Below are positions 6,973-15,062 of a DNA stretch of 25,759 nucleotides, one piece after another. This DNA comes from CAYLNL01 sp964385175 (GTDB lineage Bacteria > Bacteroidota > Bacteroidia > Flavobacteriales > Flavobacteriaceae). Under the pieces are notes generated by a model. That model ran no database searches. It saw only the letters and a list, made by a program, of their open reading frames with translations, and had not been told where the DNA came from. The position numbers were made by a program, and so were the translations under genes. The stretch spans positions 1-25,759 of the forward strand of contig CAYLNL010000020.1 of assembly GCA_964385175.1 (NCBI GenBank). The letters are read 5' to 3'. Positions within the stretch are counted from its first letter, which is position 1. Each line of letters begins with the position of its first letter.

Positions 6973-8445
6973 ATGAAAGCATACACTGCTAAATTTGTTG
7001 GGGAAGGACTTACCTATGACGATGTGCTGCTGGTTCCCAACTACTCCGAGGCGCTTCCGCGCGAAGTAAATATTCAATCTACATTCAGTAAAAACATTAA
7101 ACTCCATGTTCCTATTGTATCGGCAGCTATGGATACAGTAACAGAAGCCGATATGGCTATTGCCATGGCGCGGGAAGGCGGTATAGGGGTATTGCATAAA
7201 AATATGACGCTGGAACAGCAGGCGCTGGAAGTGCGAAAGGTGAAACGGGCCGAGAGCGGGATGATTACAGACCCTGTAACGCTTCCTTTGAACGCTAAGG
7301 TGGGCGATGCCAAGAAAAGTATGATGGAGCATGGGATAGGCGGCATACCCATTGTAGATGAAAAAGGAGTTTTAAAAGGGATTGTAACAAACCGGGACTT
7401 GCGGTTTGAACGAAATAACAATAGACCTATCACTGAGGTAATGACGGGGAGTGGGTTAGTTACCGTAGCTGAAGGAACTTCGTTAGAAGATGCCGAAGGA
7501 ATTCTGCAGGATAATAAGATTGAAAAACTCCCGGTAGTAAACGCTGCCTATCAACTGGTAGGGCTTATTACCTTCCGGGATATGGCTAAGTTTTCCCAGA
7601 AGCCCATTGCCAATAAAGATACATTGGGCCGATTGCGGGTAGCGGCGGCCATAGGCGTTACGGCAGATGCCATGGAGCGGGCCACGGCGCTTGCCGGTGC
7701 GGGCGCAGATGCTATTGTTATAGATACGGCTCATGGGCATAGCCGGGGAGTAATAACCGTTTTAAAAGAAGTGAAAAAAGCATTCCCCAAATTAGATGTG
7801 GTAGTGGGGAATATAGCCACCCCAGAAGCAGCTTTATACCTTGTTGAGCATGGTGCAGATGCGGTTAAGGTAGGCATAGGTCCCGGCTCCATCTGTACCA
7901 CCAGGGTAGTTACAGGAGTAGGTTTTCCGCAACTATCTGCCATATTAGAAGTAGCAACAGTGTTGAAAGGAAGGAATATCCCGGTAATAGCAGACGGGGG
8001 CATTCGTTACACAGGCGATATTGTGAAGGCTATTGCTGCCGGTGCCGATTGTGTGATGTTGGGCTCTCTATTGGCAGGAACTAAAGAATCGCCGGGAGAA
8101 ACTATTATTTTTGAAGGACGAAAGTTTAAGAGCTACCGGGGAATGGGTAGTATAGAAGCGATGGAACGGGGTAGCAAAGACAGGTATTTCCAGGATGTGG
8201 AAGATGACATTAAAAAATTAGTTCCAGAAGGTATTGTGGGCAGAGTTCCCTACCGCGGTGAACTGTCTGAAAGCATGCAGCAATTTGTTGGAGGGTTGCG
8301 CGCAGGAATGGGTTACTGTGGCGCCAAAGACATAGCTACCTTGCAGGAAAAGAGTCGTTTTGTGAAAATTACCTCCAGTGGCATCCAGGAAAGCCACCCG
8401 CACAACGTTATTATCACCAAAGAAGCGCCCAACTACTCGCGGTAG
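6973..8445 (+). CDS. guaB: Inosine-5'-monophosphate dehydrogenase
   Basis: IMPDH oxidises IMP to XMP with NAD+, the committed step of GMP synthesis. From the ATG at 6973 the protein is 490 residues, the usual family length. The open frame extends 15 codons further upstream but would then overlap the promoter. N-terminal TYDDVLLVPNYSE (14-26) begins the TIM barrel. A CBS-domain pair is inserted at roughly 97-210. The catalytic loop GPGSICTTR places the nucleophile at Cys308, followed by the phosphate-binding DGGIRYTGD (341-349) and the mobile flap near 385-410 (SYRGMGS). It stands alone, divergent from the TonB receptor. Its stop lies five bases from that of the convergent SRPBCC gene. Confidence 0.97.
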   Translation: MKAYTAKFVGEGLTYDDVLLVPNYSEALPREVNIQSTFSKNIKLHVPIVSAAMDTVTEADMAIAMAREGGIGVLHKNMTLEQQALEVRKVKRAESGMITDPVTLPLNAKVGDAKKSMMEHGIGGIPIVDEKGVLKGIVTNRDLRFERNNNRPITEVMTGSGLVTVAEGTSLEDAEGILQDNKIEKLPVVNAAYQLVGLITFRDMAKFSQKPIANKDTLGRLRVAAAIGVTADAMERATALAGAGADAIVIDTAHGHSRGVITVLKEVKKAFPKLDVVVGNIATPEAALYLVEHGADAVKVGIGPGSICTTRVVTGVGFPQLSAILEVATVLKGRNIPVIADGGIRYTGDIVKAIAAGADCVMLGSLLAGTKESPGETIIFEGRKFKSYRGMGSIEAMERGSKDRYFQDVEDDIKKLVPEGIVGRVPYRGELSESMQQFVGGLRAGMGYCGAKDIATLQEKSRFVKITSSGIQESHPHNVIITKEAPNYSR

Positions 8446-8467
8446 CGTTTTTATGAAATAGCTACCG
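8440..8467. terminator. Bidirectional hairpin spanning both stop codons of guaB and the SRPBCC gene
   Basis: CGGTAGC (8440-8446) pairs with GCTACCG (8461-8467) over a 14-base loop. The loop contains a T-run on the plus strand and the stop codon of the minus-strand gene. The left arm includes the guaB stop. It is the only candidate terminator for two convergent genes with almost no spacer. Confidence 0.45.
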
Positions 8468-8906
8468 AAACGCCGTTTTCAGCAAAGTTTTTAAAATCTT
8501 TCATAAAAGCATAGCTTTGTTTTTTAAAAGCCCCCGGCATAAGAAACCCTAATATCTTCATCGTAACACCCGTAAACCTAAAAGCAGATACAGATGTCCA
8601 CTCTGTAGCGCCTTCATCTATCTTCACAAAATAATTTTCCTGGGTGTTAAAAACCCCTTTAGCCTCATACGTGCCGTGAAATGCTGCCGGCAGGTTTTTA
8701 TGAGTAATGGTTTCTATCATTTCTACCTCGCGTTTCCCCATGCAATATTTTAACCTGCTTTTAGCGCCTGTTTGCCCGGCAATGCCAGAAATAGCTTCAT
8801 AACCTATAAAACCTTTTTGCCAGTGTTTCATATTTTCCAGGCTATCAAATTTTTCAATAACCTTCTCTATGGGCAAGTTAATAGTAATTTTTAACGTGTA
8901 TTTCAT
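8451..8906 (-). CDS. SRPBCC (START-like) family protein
   Basis: A 151-residue cytoplasmic protein starting MKYTLKITINLPIEKV. This is the typical opening of SRPBCC / polyketide-cyclase-like lipid-binding folds: a first beta strand, then a helix with VIEKFDSLENMKHWQKG. Late in the chain comes the long C-terminal helix (AFKKQSYAFMKDFKNFAE). These proteins bind small hydrophobic ligands, and no specific ligand can be named. An upstream in-frame start would add 12 hydrophobic residues (MIIILTYYSFIN), but the family pattern favours the internal ATG at 8906. It lies 48 bases downstream of kdsA on the same strand and may be read from its promoter. Confidence 0.75.
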   Translation of the reverse strand: MKYTLKITINLPIEKVIEKFDSLENMKHWQKGFIGYEAISGIAGQTGAKSRLKYCMGKREVEMIETITHKNLPAAFHGTYEAKGVFNTQENYFVKIDEGATEWTSVSAFRFTGVTMKILGFLMPGAFKKQSYAFMKDFKNFAENGVSVAIS

Positions 8907-8954
8907 ATTAATAAAAGAATAGTAAGTTAATATAATTATCAATCAATTAGCTTG

Positions 8955-9779
8955 TTAAGGAAGCAAGCCGTTCATAGTTTTTCTAATGGCAACCAAGTCT
9001 GTAAGCAACTTTTCCAATTTATCTAACAGAAGCATATTAGCCCCATCACTTTTAGCATTTTCCAGGTCGAAATGCGTTTCCAAAAAAATCCCATCCACAC
9101 CGGCAGCTATCCCCGCCCGGGCTATAGTAGCTATCATTTCTGGCCTGCCACCAGTAACCCCACTATTTTGATTAGGCTGTTGCAAAGAATGAGTTATGTC
9201 TAACACCACCGGGGCATACTGTTTCATAACAGGAATACCGCGAAAATCTACAATAAGATCCTGGTACCCAAACATGCTGCCCCTATCCGTAATCATAACC
9301 TTGTCGTTGCCACTGTCCAGCACCTTTTGTACGGCATGTTTCATGCTTTCCGGGCTCATAAATTGCCCCTTCTTTAGGTTTATGGTTTTCCCGGTATGAG
9401 CGGCGGCAATCACCAAATCGGTCTGGCGAACCAGGAAAGCCGGTATCTGCAACACATCCACATATTCAGCAGCCAGGGGAGCATCGGTAGTTTCGTGAAT
9501 ATCGGTAACCGTGGGAATATGAAAAGTTTCTGAAACTTTTTTCAAGATTTTCAATGCTTTTTCACCCCCAATACCTGTAAAAGAATCCACGCGACTGCGG
9601 TTTGCTTTTTTGAAACTCCCCTTAAAAACATAGGGAATTTGAAGTTTATGAGTTATAGAAACTACCTTTTCGGCTATCCGCATCGCCATTTCCTCTCCTT
9701 CAATAACACAGGGTCCCGCCAGGAGCAAAAAATTATTAGAATGTATGTGTTGTAGTTGTGGAATGTTCGGCAACCTCAT
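8955..9779 (-). CDS. kdsA: 3-deoxy-D-manno-octulosonate 8-phosphate synthase
   Basis: KdsA condenses phosphoenolpyruvate with arabinose 5-phosphate to Kdo-8-phosphate, the first committed step to the Kdo of lipid A-core LPS. The 274-residue length is normal. Visible motifs are LLAGPCVIEG (19-28), FKGSFKKANRSR (52-63), TDIHE, LQIPAFLVRQTDL (110-122), KKGQFMSP (136-143), VTGGRPEM (208-215) and LETHFD. Cys24, His197, Glu234 and Asp245 are all present at the positions that bind the metal in the class II (Aquifex-type) enzyme. E. coli KdsA has Asn where this protein has Cys24, so this is probably the metal-dependent type. The Kdo-8-P phosphatase partner kdsC lies at 15823-16353. Confidence 0.96.
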   Translation of the reverse strand: MRLPNIPQLQHIHSNNFLLLAGPCVIEGEEMAMRIAEKVVSITHKLQIPYVFKGSFKKANRSRVDSFTGIGGEKALKILKKVSETFHIPTVTDIHETTDAPLAAEYVDVLQIPAFLVRQTDLVIAAAHTGKTINLKKGQFMSPESMKHAVQKVLDSGNDKVMITDRGSMFGYQDLIVDFRGIPVMKQYAPVVLDITHSLQQPNQNSGVTGGRPEMIATIARAGIAAGVDGIFLETHFDLENAKSDGANMLLLDKLEKLLTDLVAIRKTMNGLLP

Positions 9780-9796
9780 TATAGCACTATTTTGTG

Positions 9797-9804
9797 CAAA
9801 GGTA
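9797..9804 (-). promoter_or_regulatory. -7 element (TACCTTTG) of kdsA
   Basis: On the minus strand, TACCTTTG matches TAnnTTTG and ends 17 bases before the kdsA ATG. It probably also drives the downstream SRPBCC gene. Confidence 0.55.
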
Positions 9805-9838
9805 CTACAATAGATAAAAAGTGTATGTAGGGAAACGC

Positions 9839-9846
9839 TATCTTTG
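9839..9846 (+). promoter_or_regulatory. -7 element (TATCTTTG) upstream of the small membrane protein
   Basis: Plus-strand TAnnTTTG match in the divergent kdsA intergenic region, leaving a leader of about 50 bases to the ATG at 9901. Confidence 0.5.
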
Positions 9847-9900
9847 CGGTTACGTGTACAGTTTGAAACGCTGTACCCTTGACAAATTATTTTTTTTGAT

Positions 9901-10134
9901 ATGACAGCAGAGCTATTTGGAATACCCTATACAGAGTGGGTGGGTTACCTGGCATCATTGAGTGTATTGATTTCTTTTGCCATGTCTAACCTGCGAAAAT
10001 TGCGCTGGGTTAACGCCTTGGGCTCCTTGCTTTTTATAATCTATGGGGTGTTGTTGCCTTCCATCCCGGTTGTTATTACCAATACAGCTATTTTGTTCAT
10101 ACACCTGTATTATTTGCTGGTGCGCAAAAGCTGA
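9901..10134 (+). CDS. Small inner-membrane protein (YgjV-like)
   Basis: A 77-residue, almost entirely hydrophobic protein with three predicted membrane segments, near residues 12-30, 36-54 and 56-74. The pattern GYLASLSVLISFAMSN, then KLRWVNALGSLLFIIYG, then a short third helix ending LYYLLVRK, resembles small proteins of the YgjV type that are common in Bacteroidota. Their biochemical role is unknown to me. The ATG at 9901 has a -7 promoter upstream. The next gene starts about 125 bases later, so it is probably a separate transcript. Confidence 0.7.
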   Translation: MTAELFGIPYTEWVGYLASLSVLISFAMSNLRKLRWVNALGSLLFIIYGVLLPSIPVVITNTAILFIHLYYLLVRKS

Positions 10135-10259
10135 GAGAATAGGTTTTTGTATGGCATATTGCCCATATATTTCTTATAAAATAAGAAACTTAAAATATCC
10201 GTTTAGCTTGATAAGTATTAAAACCGCCTCAAAAAAATAATAAAGTAGTATAACAGTAG

Positions 10260-11357
10260 ATGACATTAGCCCCATCAAAATATAGTCGCTTATTAGACAG
10301 TATTGGCTTAACGCTTCAAAGAGCCAGAGAAAATGCTGTGAAGGTTGTGAATATGGAATTGGTGAAAGCCAACTGGCTTATTGGAAAATATATTGTAGAA
10401 TATGAGCAGGAAGGAAAGGGGCGGGCGGAATATGGCACTCAATTATTAACAACGCTTTCCCAGGATTTAAAAATAAAACTTGGAAAAGGCTTTAGTCGTT
10501 CAAATTTGCAATTAATGAGGCAATTTTATATAAAATATCCGAATTTACAGGCTACTTTACACGAACTTGAAAAACGCCAGACACTGTCTGGCAAATCTGG
10601 AAAACGCCAGACAGTGTCTGGCAAATCTCAGAAACACCAGGCGCCCGCCAGCGCCTTGCTGAGTTGGAGCCATTATGCAGAGCTACTCACGATTTCAGAC
10701 GACCTGGCAAGAAGTTTTTATGAAAAACAAGCTGTTAAAGAAAACTGGAGTTTCCGGGAGATGAAACGACAAATTGATGCAGCCTTGTTCCAACGGTTGG
10801 CATTGAGCCAAGACAAAAAAGGGGTATTGGCCCTGGCAAAAAAAGGACACGAGCCCAGCTCGGCCAAAGACGCCGTGAAAGACCCGTATATTTTTGAATT
10901 TCTACAACTGCCAAAAAACCTCGCCCTCAAAGAAAAAGGGCTTGAGAAAAAACTCATTGCTAACCTACAACATTTTCTCCTCGAATTAGGCAAAGGATTC
11001 TCATTTGTTGCCAGGCAGTTCAAGATAACGATAGATAATGAACATCACTTTATAGACCTTGTTTTTTATCACCGTATTTTAAAGTGTTTTATCTTAATTG
11101 ATCTTAAAACCCGGAAAGTGAAACATCAGGACATTGGGCAAATGAATTTTTATCTCAACTACTTTAAAGAAGAAGAAAATACGGAAGGCGACCATGAACC
11201 GATAGGGATTATTATAGCGGCAGATAAACATAATTTTTTAGTACGATATGCAACGGGCGGGCTTTCGAACAAAATTTTCGTTTCAAAATACCAACTGTAT
11301 TTGCCCGACCAAAAAGTATTAGAAGAGAAAGTAAAAGAAATTATAGAGAATAGGTAG
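10260..11357 (+). CDS. DUF1016 / YhcG-type PDDEXK nuclease-like protein
   Basis: A 365-residue protein with the two-part DUF1016 layout. The N-terminal helical domain (1-155) includes NWLIGKYIVEYEQ, YGTQLLTTLSQDL, GKGFSRSNLQLMRQFY and LSWSHYAELL. The C-terminal PDDEXK-fold domain (about 205-345) has Asp266 in FIDLVFYHR, the Asp281-x-Lys283 pair in LIDLKTRKVK, and GQMNFYLNYF near 293-302. These fit the catalytic signature, with Asp in place of the more usual Glu. Family members are predicted DNA nucleases, often mobile or associated with restriction/defence genes. Here the gene stands alone between unrelated genes and may be horizontally acquired. Residues 105-125 contain a duplicated 10-residue unit coded by palindromic DNA. 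A hairpin terminator follows. Confidence 0.85.
   Translation: MTLAPSKYSRLLDSIGLTLQRARENAVKVVNMELVKANWLIGKYIVEYEQEGKGRAEYGTQLLTTLSQDLKIKLGKGFSRSNLQLMRQFYIKYPNLQATLHELEKRQTLSGKSGKRQTVSGKSQKHQAPASALLSWSHYAELLTISDDLARSFYEKQAVKENWSFREMKRQIDAALFQRLALSQDKKGVLALAKKGHEPSSAKDAVKDPYIFEFLQLPKNLALKEKGLEKKLIANLQHFLLELGKGFSFVARQFKITIDNEHHFIDLVFYHRILKCFILIDLKTRKVKHQDIGQMNFYLNYFKEEENTEGDHEPIGIIIAADKHNFLVRYATGGLSNKIFVSKYQLYLPDQKVLEEKVKEIIENR
10571..10630. repeat. Tandem 30-bp repeat containing a 17-bp palindrome, inside the DUF1016 gene
   Basis: Two 30-base units (10571-10600 and 10601-10630) differ at three positions. Each contains GCCAGACA-N-TGTCTGGC (10576-10592 and 10606-10622). The centre base is C in the first and G in the second, so the second palindrome is the exact reverse complement of the first. 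The unit is a multiple of three and encodes KRQTLSGKSG / KRQTVSGKSQ, so the reading frame survives copy-number change. Confidence 0.9.
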
Positions 11358-11392
11358 CCAATTAAAAAACCTCAGGTGTTAATCACTAAAAA

Positions 11393-11424
11393 AAAAAGGA
11401 TGTTGAAAAACCTAACTCCTTTTT
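11393..11424. terminator. Hairpin terminator after the DUF1016 gene
   Basis: AAAAAGGA (11393-11400) pairs with TCCTTTTT (11417-11424), with a further GTT/AAC pairing inside the loop. A-rich sequence lies on the left and T-rich on the right, so it can work in either direction. Confidence 0.55.
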
Positions 11425-11452
11425 AAGAAATTGCTTATTTTATAAAAAATAA

Positions 11453-12424
11453 ATGCCCTATCGCATAGAAAAATACAGCCCTCAACGCCATCTTTTATGG
11501 AACAATTTTGTAGCCAGCGCTAAAAATGCCACATTTCTTTTTCATCGCAATTTTATGGAATATCATCAAGACCGTTTTGAGGATTTTTCCTTACTCATCT
11601 ATAAAAATGATACCCTCATTTCGGTTTTTCCTGCCAACAGGGTGGATAATATCGTCTATTCTCACCAGGGACTCAGCTATGGTGGTTTTTTATTTTCTCT
11701 TACCCTTCCATTTAACGATTGCCTGGAGGTCGTGAAATATGTTTTGCAATACTATTGCGAACAGGGTATTTCGCTGCTCCACCTGAAACTCATACCTAAA
11801 ATATATCACCGCTTGCCGGCAGATGAAATAGATTATTTATTGTTTTTGCTGGACGCTAAACTGGTGCAAAGAGATGTGGCTGCCTGTGTATTGCCCGCAA
11901 CAGTTCATTTTTCTAAAAACAGGCTCGAAGGGGTGCGGCGCGGGGGAAAACAGCGGTTAAAAGTAGTAGAAGAAACCGATTGCAGCGTTTTCTGGCAAGA
12001 ACTTTTAATACCCCATCTTCAGGAAAAATTCGGGAAAACCCCTGTACATTCATTACAAGAAATACAATACCTAAAACAAAAATTTCCCCAAAACATCCGC
12101 CAGTTCAATATTTATAAAGATGAAAAACCAGTGGCGGGAACTACCATTTTTGAGTCAGAACAAGTAGCCCATGCCCAGTACATTGCCTCTAACGCCGATA
12201 AAAACCAGTTGGGAAGCCTTGATTTTTTATATCATCATTTACTCTGCAAAGTATTTCAGGCTAAAAAATATGTAGATTTTGGCACTTCTAACCAAAATAA
12301 TGGGCGTCATGTAAATAAGGGCTTACTCTCCTGGAAACAAGGATATGGAACAGGAATGGTTGTTCATGACTTTTACGAAGTTGCCACCGTAAATTATAAA
12401 AAATTAGAAACCGTGTTTGTATGA
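11453..12424 (+). CDS. FemAB/GNAT-like acyltransferase in a surface-sugar operon
   Basis: A 323-residue protein of the FemAB-like GNAT type. The N-terminal half has WNNFVASAKNATFLFHRNFM and a GLSYGGFLF segment. The C-terminal half has an acyl-CoA-fold pattern ending GSLDFLYHH, YVDFGTSN, GLLSWKQGYG. It lacks a signal peptide and is probably cytoplasmic. Its stop overlaps the next gene by four bases (ATGA), and that gene is a nucleotide-sugar aminotransferase. The natural inference is that it N-acylates the aminated sugar, or otherwise modifies the same glycan precursor. This parallels WecD-WecE-WzxE in enterobacterial common antigen synthesis, although the acyltransferase here is not a WecD sequence. 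The acyl donor and acceptor are unknown. Confidence 0.7.
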   Translation: MPYRIEKYSPQRHLLWNNFVASAKNATFLFHRNFMEYHQDRFEDFSLLIYKNDTLISVFPANRVDNIVYSHQGLSYGGFLFSLTLPFNDCLEVVKYVLQYYCEQGISLLHLKLIPKIYHRLPADEIDYLLFLLDAKLVQRDVAACVLPATVHFSKNRLEGVRRGGKQRLKVVEETDCSVFWQELLIPHLQEKFGKTPVHSLQEIQYLKQKFPQNIRQFNIYKDEKPVAGTTIFESEQVAHAQYIASNADKNQLGSLDFLYHHLLCKVFQAKKYVDFGTSNQNNGRHVNKGLLSWKQGYGTGMVVHDFYEVATVNYKKLETVFV

Positions 12425-13521
12425 TTCCTTTTTTACATCTTCACAAACTCAACACCCGTTTTGAAGCCGATTTTAAAATCGCCTTCTCTCGTTTTTTAAA
12501 CTCCGGGAGGTATATCATGGGCGATGCAGTTTCTGGTTTTGAAAAACATTTTGCAGGCTATTGTGGCGTAGCGCATTGTATAGGCGTAAGCAATGGATTA
12601 GATGCACTGCAACTCATCATAGAAGCCTACAAAGTTTTAGGAAAATTAAAAGAAGGCGATGAAATTATTGTTCCCGCTAATACCTACATCGCCTCTATGC
12701 TGGCGGTTTCTCATACCCGGCTGAAACCCATCCCGGTAGAGCCCGATGAAGACACCTTGAACCTAAACCCGCACGAGATAGAAAAAGCCATTACGCCCCA
12801 AACAAAAGCTATTCTGGCCGTGCATTTGTATGGGCAACTGGCGGCTATAGAAGCCATCAGGAACATAGGCAGCAAGTATGGCTTATTACTTATAGAAGAC
12901 GCTGCCCAGGCGCATGGAGCGGTTTCTAAAAATGGAAAAAAAGCAGGCAATTTGGGCAATGCGGCAGCGTTTAGTTTCTACCCCACTAAAAACTTAGGCG
13001 CCTTGGGCGATGCAGGAGCTGTTACAACCAATGATGCAGCGCTCGCCAGCGTTTTACAGCAGTTGAGAAATTATGGAAGCGCCCAAAAATACCACCACCC
13101 TCTAAAAGGATATAACCATAGGTTAGATGAAATTCAAGCTGCTTTCCTGCAATTAAAACTACCCTATTTAGACGCCGATAACGAGAGGAGAAGACAAATA
13201 GCGAACACCTACCTGTGCGAGATTAAGAATTCTAAAATACGGCTGCCTTTTTATGATGGAAGCGCCAATCATGTATTTCATCTATTTGTCATTCGCTGCG
13301 CCCAGAGAGATAGGCTACAACACTTTTTAGCTCAAAATGGCATAGAAACCCTGGTTCACTACCCAATACCGCCCCATAAGCAAGAAGCCTATGCCGGGTG
13401 GAACCGCTTCTCATTCCCGGTTACCGAAAAAATTCATGCAGAAGCATTGAGTTTACCCTTACATCCCGCTTTAGAAGACCAGGAAATACAACACCTTATT
13501 ACCACTCTTAATTCTTTTTGA
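12421..13521 (+). CDS. DegT/DnrJ/EryC1/StrS sugar aminotransferase, FdtB/QdtB-like
   Basis: A 366-residue PLP-dependent aminotransferase that would aminate a keto sugar bound to a nucleotide. Visible features are an IPFLHLHKLN start, SNGLDALQL (57-65), VPANTYIAS (84-92), EDAAQAHGA (159-167, Asp160 contacting the PLP ring nitrogen), the Schiff-base Lys190 in YPTKNLGALGD, NHRLDEIQAAFL (232-243) and the C-terminal HYPIPPHKQ. The opening and the ANTYIAS block are most like FdtB/QdtB, enzymes that make dTDP-3-amino-3,6-dideoxyhexoses, but substrate assignment from sequence is tentative. Overlaps with both neighbours place it in the middle of a three-gene operon. No dTDP-sugar synthesis genes (rmlA/rmlB) or glycosyltransferase are present here. 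Confidence 0.88.
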   Translation: MIPFLHLHKLNTRFEADFKIAFSRFLNSGRYIMGDAVSGFEKHFAGYCGVAHCIGVSNGLDALQLIIEAYKVLGKLKEGDEIIVPANTYIASMLAVSHTRLKPIPVEPDEDTLNLNPHEIEKAITPQTKAILAVHLYGQLAAIEAIRNIGSKYGLLLIEDAAQAHGAVSKNGKKAGNLGNAAAFSFYPTKNLGALGDAGAVTTNDAALASVLQQLRNYGSAQKYHHPLKGYNHRLDEIQAAFLQLKLPYLDADNERRRQIANTYLCEIKNSKIRLPFYDGSANHVFHLFVIRCAQRDRLQHFLAQNGIETLVHYPIPPHKQEAYAGWNRFSFPVTEKIHAEALSLPLHPALEDQEIQHLITTLNSF

Positions 13522-14793
13522 TTGAAAAAACGCTTCAATATCATACAAAAATATCCCCTGTTTAAAATCACCTCTTTAAACACCCTTGCCCTATCGGTAA
13601 AGGTAGTAACAGGGTTTATAACATCTAAAGCCCTGGCTTACTTTTTAGGGCCCCAGGGAATGGCGCTAACCGGTAACCTCCAAAATTTTCTTTCAACTAC
13701 ACAAGGCATTGCCACCGCAGGCCTGTATAATGGTATTGTTGCATACACCGCCCAACATAAAGAAGATGCTGAAAGGTTAAAGCGTATCCTCTCCTCTTCC
13801 TTGTTAATGATGGGTATAGCCACATTAGTGTGTTCGGCCACCCTTATTTTGGGAGCCGGCTACTGGACGCAACTGATTTTTGGAAACCCCGCTTACAAAT
13901 ATATTTTTATAGTATTGGGAATTTTACTTCCTATGCACATAGCGAACATTTTTTGCCTTGCCATTCTAAACGGTTACGAAAACTATCGCAAATACCTCTA
14001 CATCAACATCGTTGGCTACGTTTTCACCCTGGGTATAACAGTTATATTAGTATGGAAACATACGCTACACGGGGCTTTATTAGCCATAGTAATTATTCCC
14101 GCTCTCCTGCTGCCCATAACCCTTACCGCAATAAAGAGGCAAAAAAAAATAACCCTGCAAAAAGTTGCCAAGAAATATACAAGAGACCTCGCAGACTACG
14201 CTTTAATGACGCTGGTTTCAGCTATAAGCGTTCCTGTAGGATATCTTCTTATCAGGAATTATATTATACAAACCATTGGCATTCAAGAAGCAGGCTATTG
14301 GGAAGCCATGAACCGTATAGCAGCCTATTATCTTATGTTTGTAATGAGCCTGATGGGGCTGTATATTTTACCTAAAATGGCAGAAGCCCATTCCAATGAA
14401 GGCTTCAGAACCATTTTGAAAGACTTTTATAAAACCGTTTTTCCTGTTTTTATAGTTGGATTGGTGTTGGTGTATAACTTACGGTTCTTCTTGGTGAAAC
14501 TTGTTTTATCGGATGAATTTTTACCCACCGCCCAGCTTTTTTTCTGGCAAAATACAGGCGATGTTTTCAGGGTAGCGGCTACTGTTATCGCCTACCGGTT
14601 TCATGCCAAAAAACAGGCGCTCCCCTTCATCCTTTCAGAAATAGGCTCAGTACTTTCTTTATACCTGTTGAGTGTATATTTTTTAAATACATATAGACTC
14701 GAAGGAGCTGTTATGGCGTATGCCTGCAATTATGCGCTCTATTTTCTTACCGTACTTATTATTTTCAGGAAACCACTTTTCCGTGACAACTAA
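13522..14793 (+). CDS. Wzx-type polysaccharide flippase (O-antigen/ECA translocase-like)
   Basis: A 423-residue polytopic membrane protein of the MATE/MOP superfamily with about 12 hydrophobic helices. The early block SLNTLALSVKVVTGFITSKALAYFLGPQGMAL resembles WzxE-like O-antigen translocases. It would flip an undecaprenyl-diphosphate-linked oligosaccharide from the cytoplasmic to the periplasmic face. The start is TTG directly after the TGA stop of the aminotransferase with no spacer. No ATG occurs in frame before the first membrane segments are complete. The order acyltransferase, sugar aminotransferase, flippase mirrors part of the enterobacterial wec cluster. Confidence 0.88.
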   Translation: MKKRFNIIQKYPLFKITSLNTLALSVKVVTGFITSKALAYFLGPQGMALTGNLQNFLSTTQGIATAGLYNGIVAYTAQHKEDAERLKRILSSSLLMMGIATLVCSATLILGAGYWTQLIFGNPAYKYIFIVLGILLPMHIANIFCLAILNGYENYRKYLYINIVGYVFTLGITVILVWKHTLHGALLAIVIIPALLLPITLTAIKRQKKITLQKVAKKYTRDLADYALMTLVSAISVPVGYLLIRNYIIQTIGIQEAGYWEAMNRIAAYYLMFVMSLMGLYILPKMAEAHSNEGFRTILKDFYKTVFPVFIVGLVLVYNLRFFLVKLVLSDEFLPTAQLFFWQNTGDVFRVAATVIAYRFHAKKQALPFILSEIGSVLSLYLLSVYFLNTYRLEGAVMAYACNYALYFLTVLIIFRKPLFRDN

Positions 14794-14923
14794 GTCATTA
14801 TATAAAATCCATAGGAATCTATAAAATTTCGTGAAATAGCTGTGGGATGTGTTTTTTTGACGCTTGAAAATTTTATGCCTCCACTAACTCCATCACTTTC
14901 ACAAAACCCATAAACACTCCTCC

Positions 14924-14996
14924 CGCGCCCGCACGCTTGTGTGCACGCCTGCGCGCGCCCGTGTGCACGCCTATGTACGGCTACACACGTCTGTAT
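14924..14996. repeat. GC-rich alternating purine-pyrimidine tract in a 269-bp intergenic gap
   Basis: The gap 14794-15062 holds no gene I can support. Inside it lies a CG/CA/TG-rich stretch, unlike its AT-rich surroundings, in which purines and pyrimidines alternate. The phase breaks every 10 to 12 bases. A 12-base direct repeat GTGTGCACGCCT occurs at 14939-14950 and 14961-14972. Such sequence is prone to left-handed (Z) DNA or cruciform structure. Open frames across it are low-complexity and not credible. Confidence 0.6.
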
Positions 14997-15062
14997 CCAT
15001 AAGCAATCTCTCCCTGTTTCACTTTCTCGTTTCATATCGCCGAAATTGCCTATTTTAGCCCT

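Noticed and set aside
10571..10630. CRISPR-like array
   Set aside because: There are only two directly adjoining units with no variable spacers, and they are inside a protein-coding gene.
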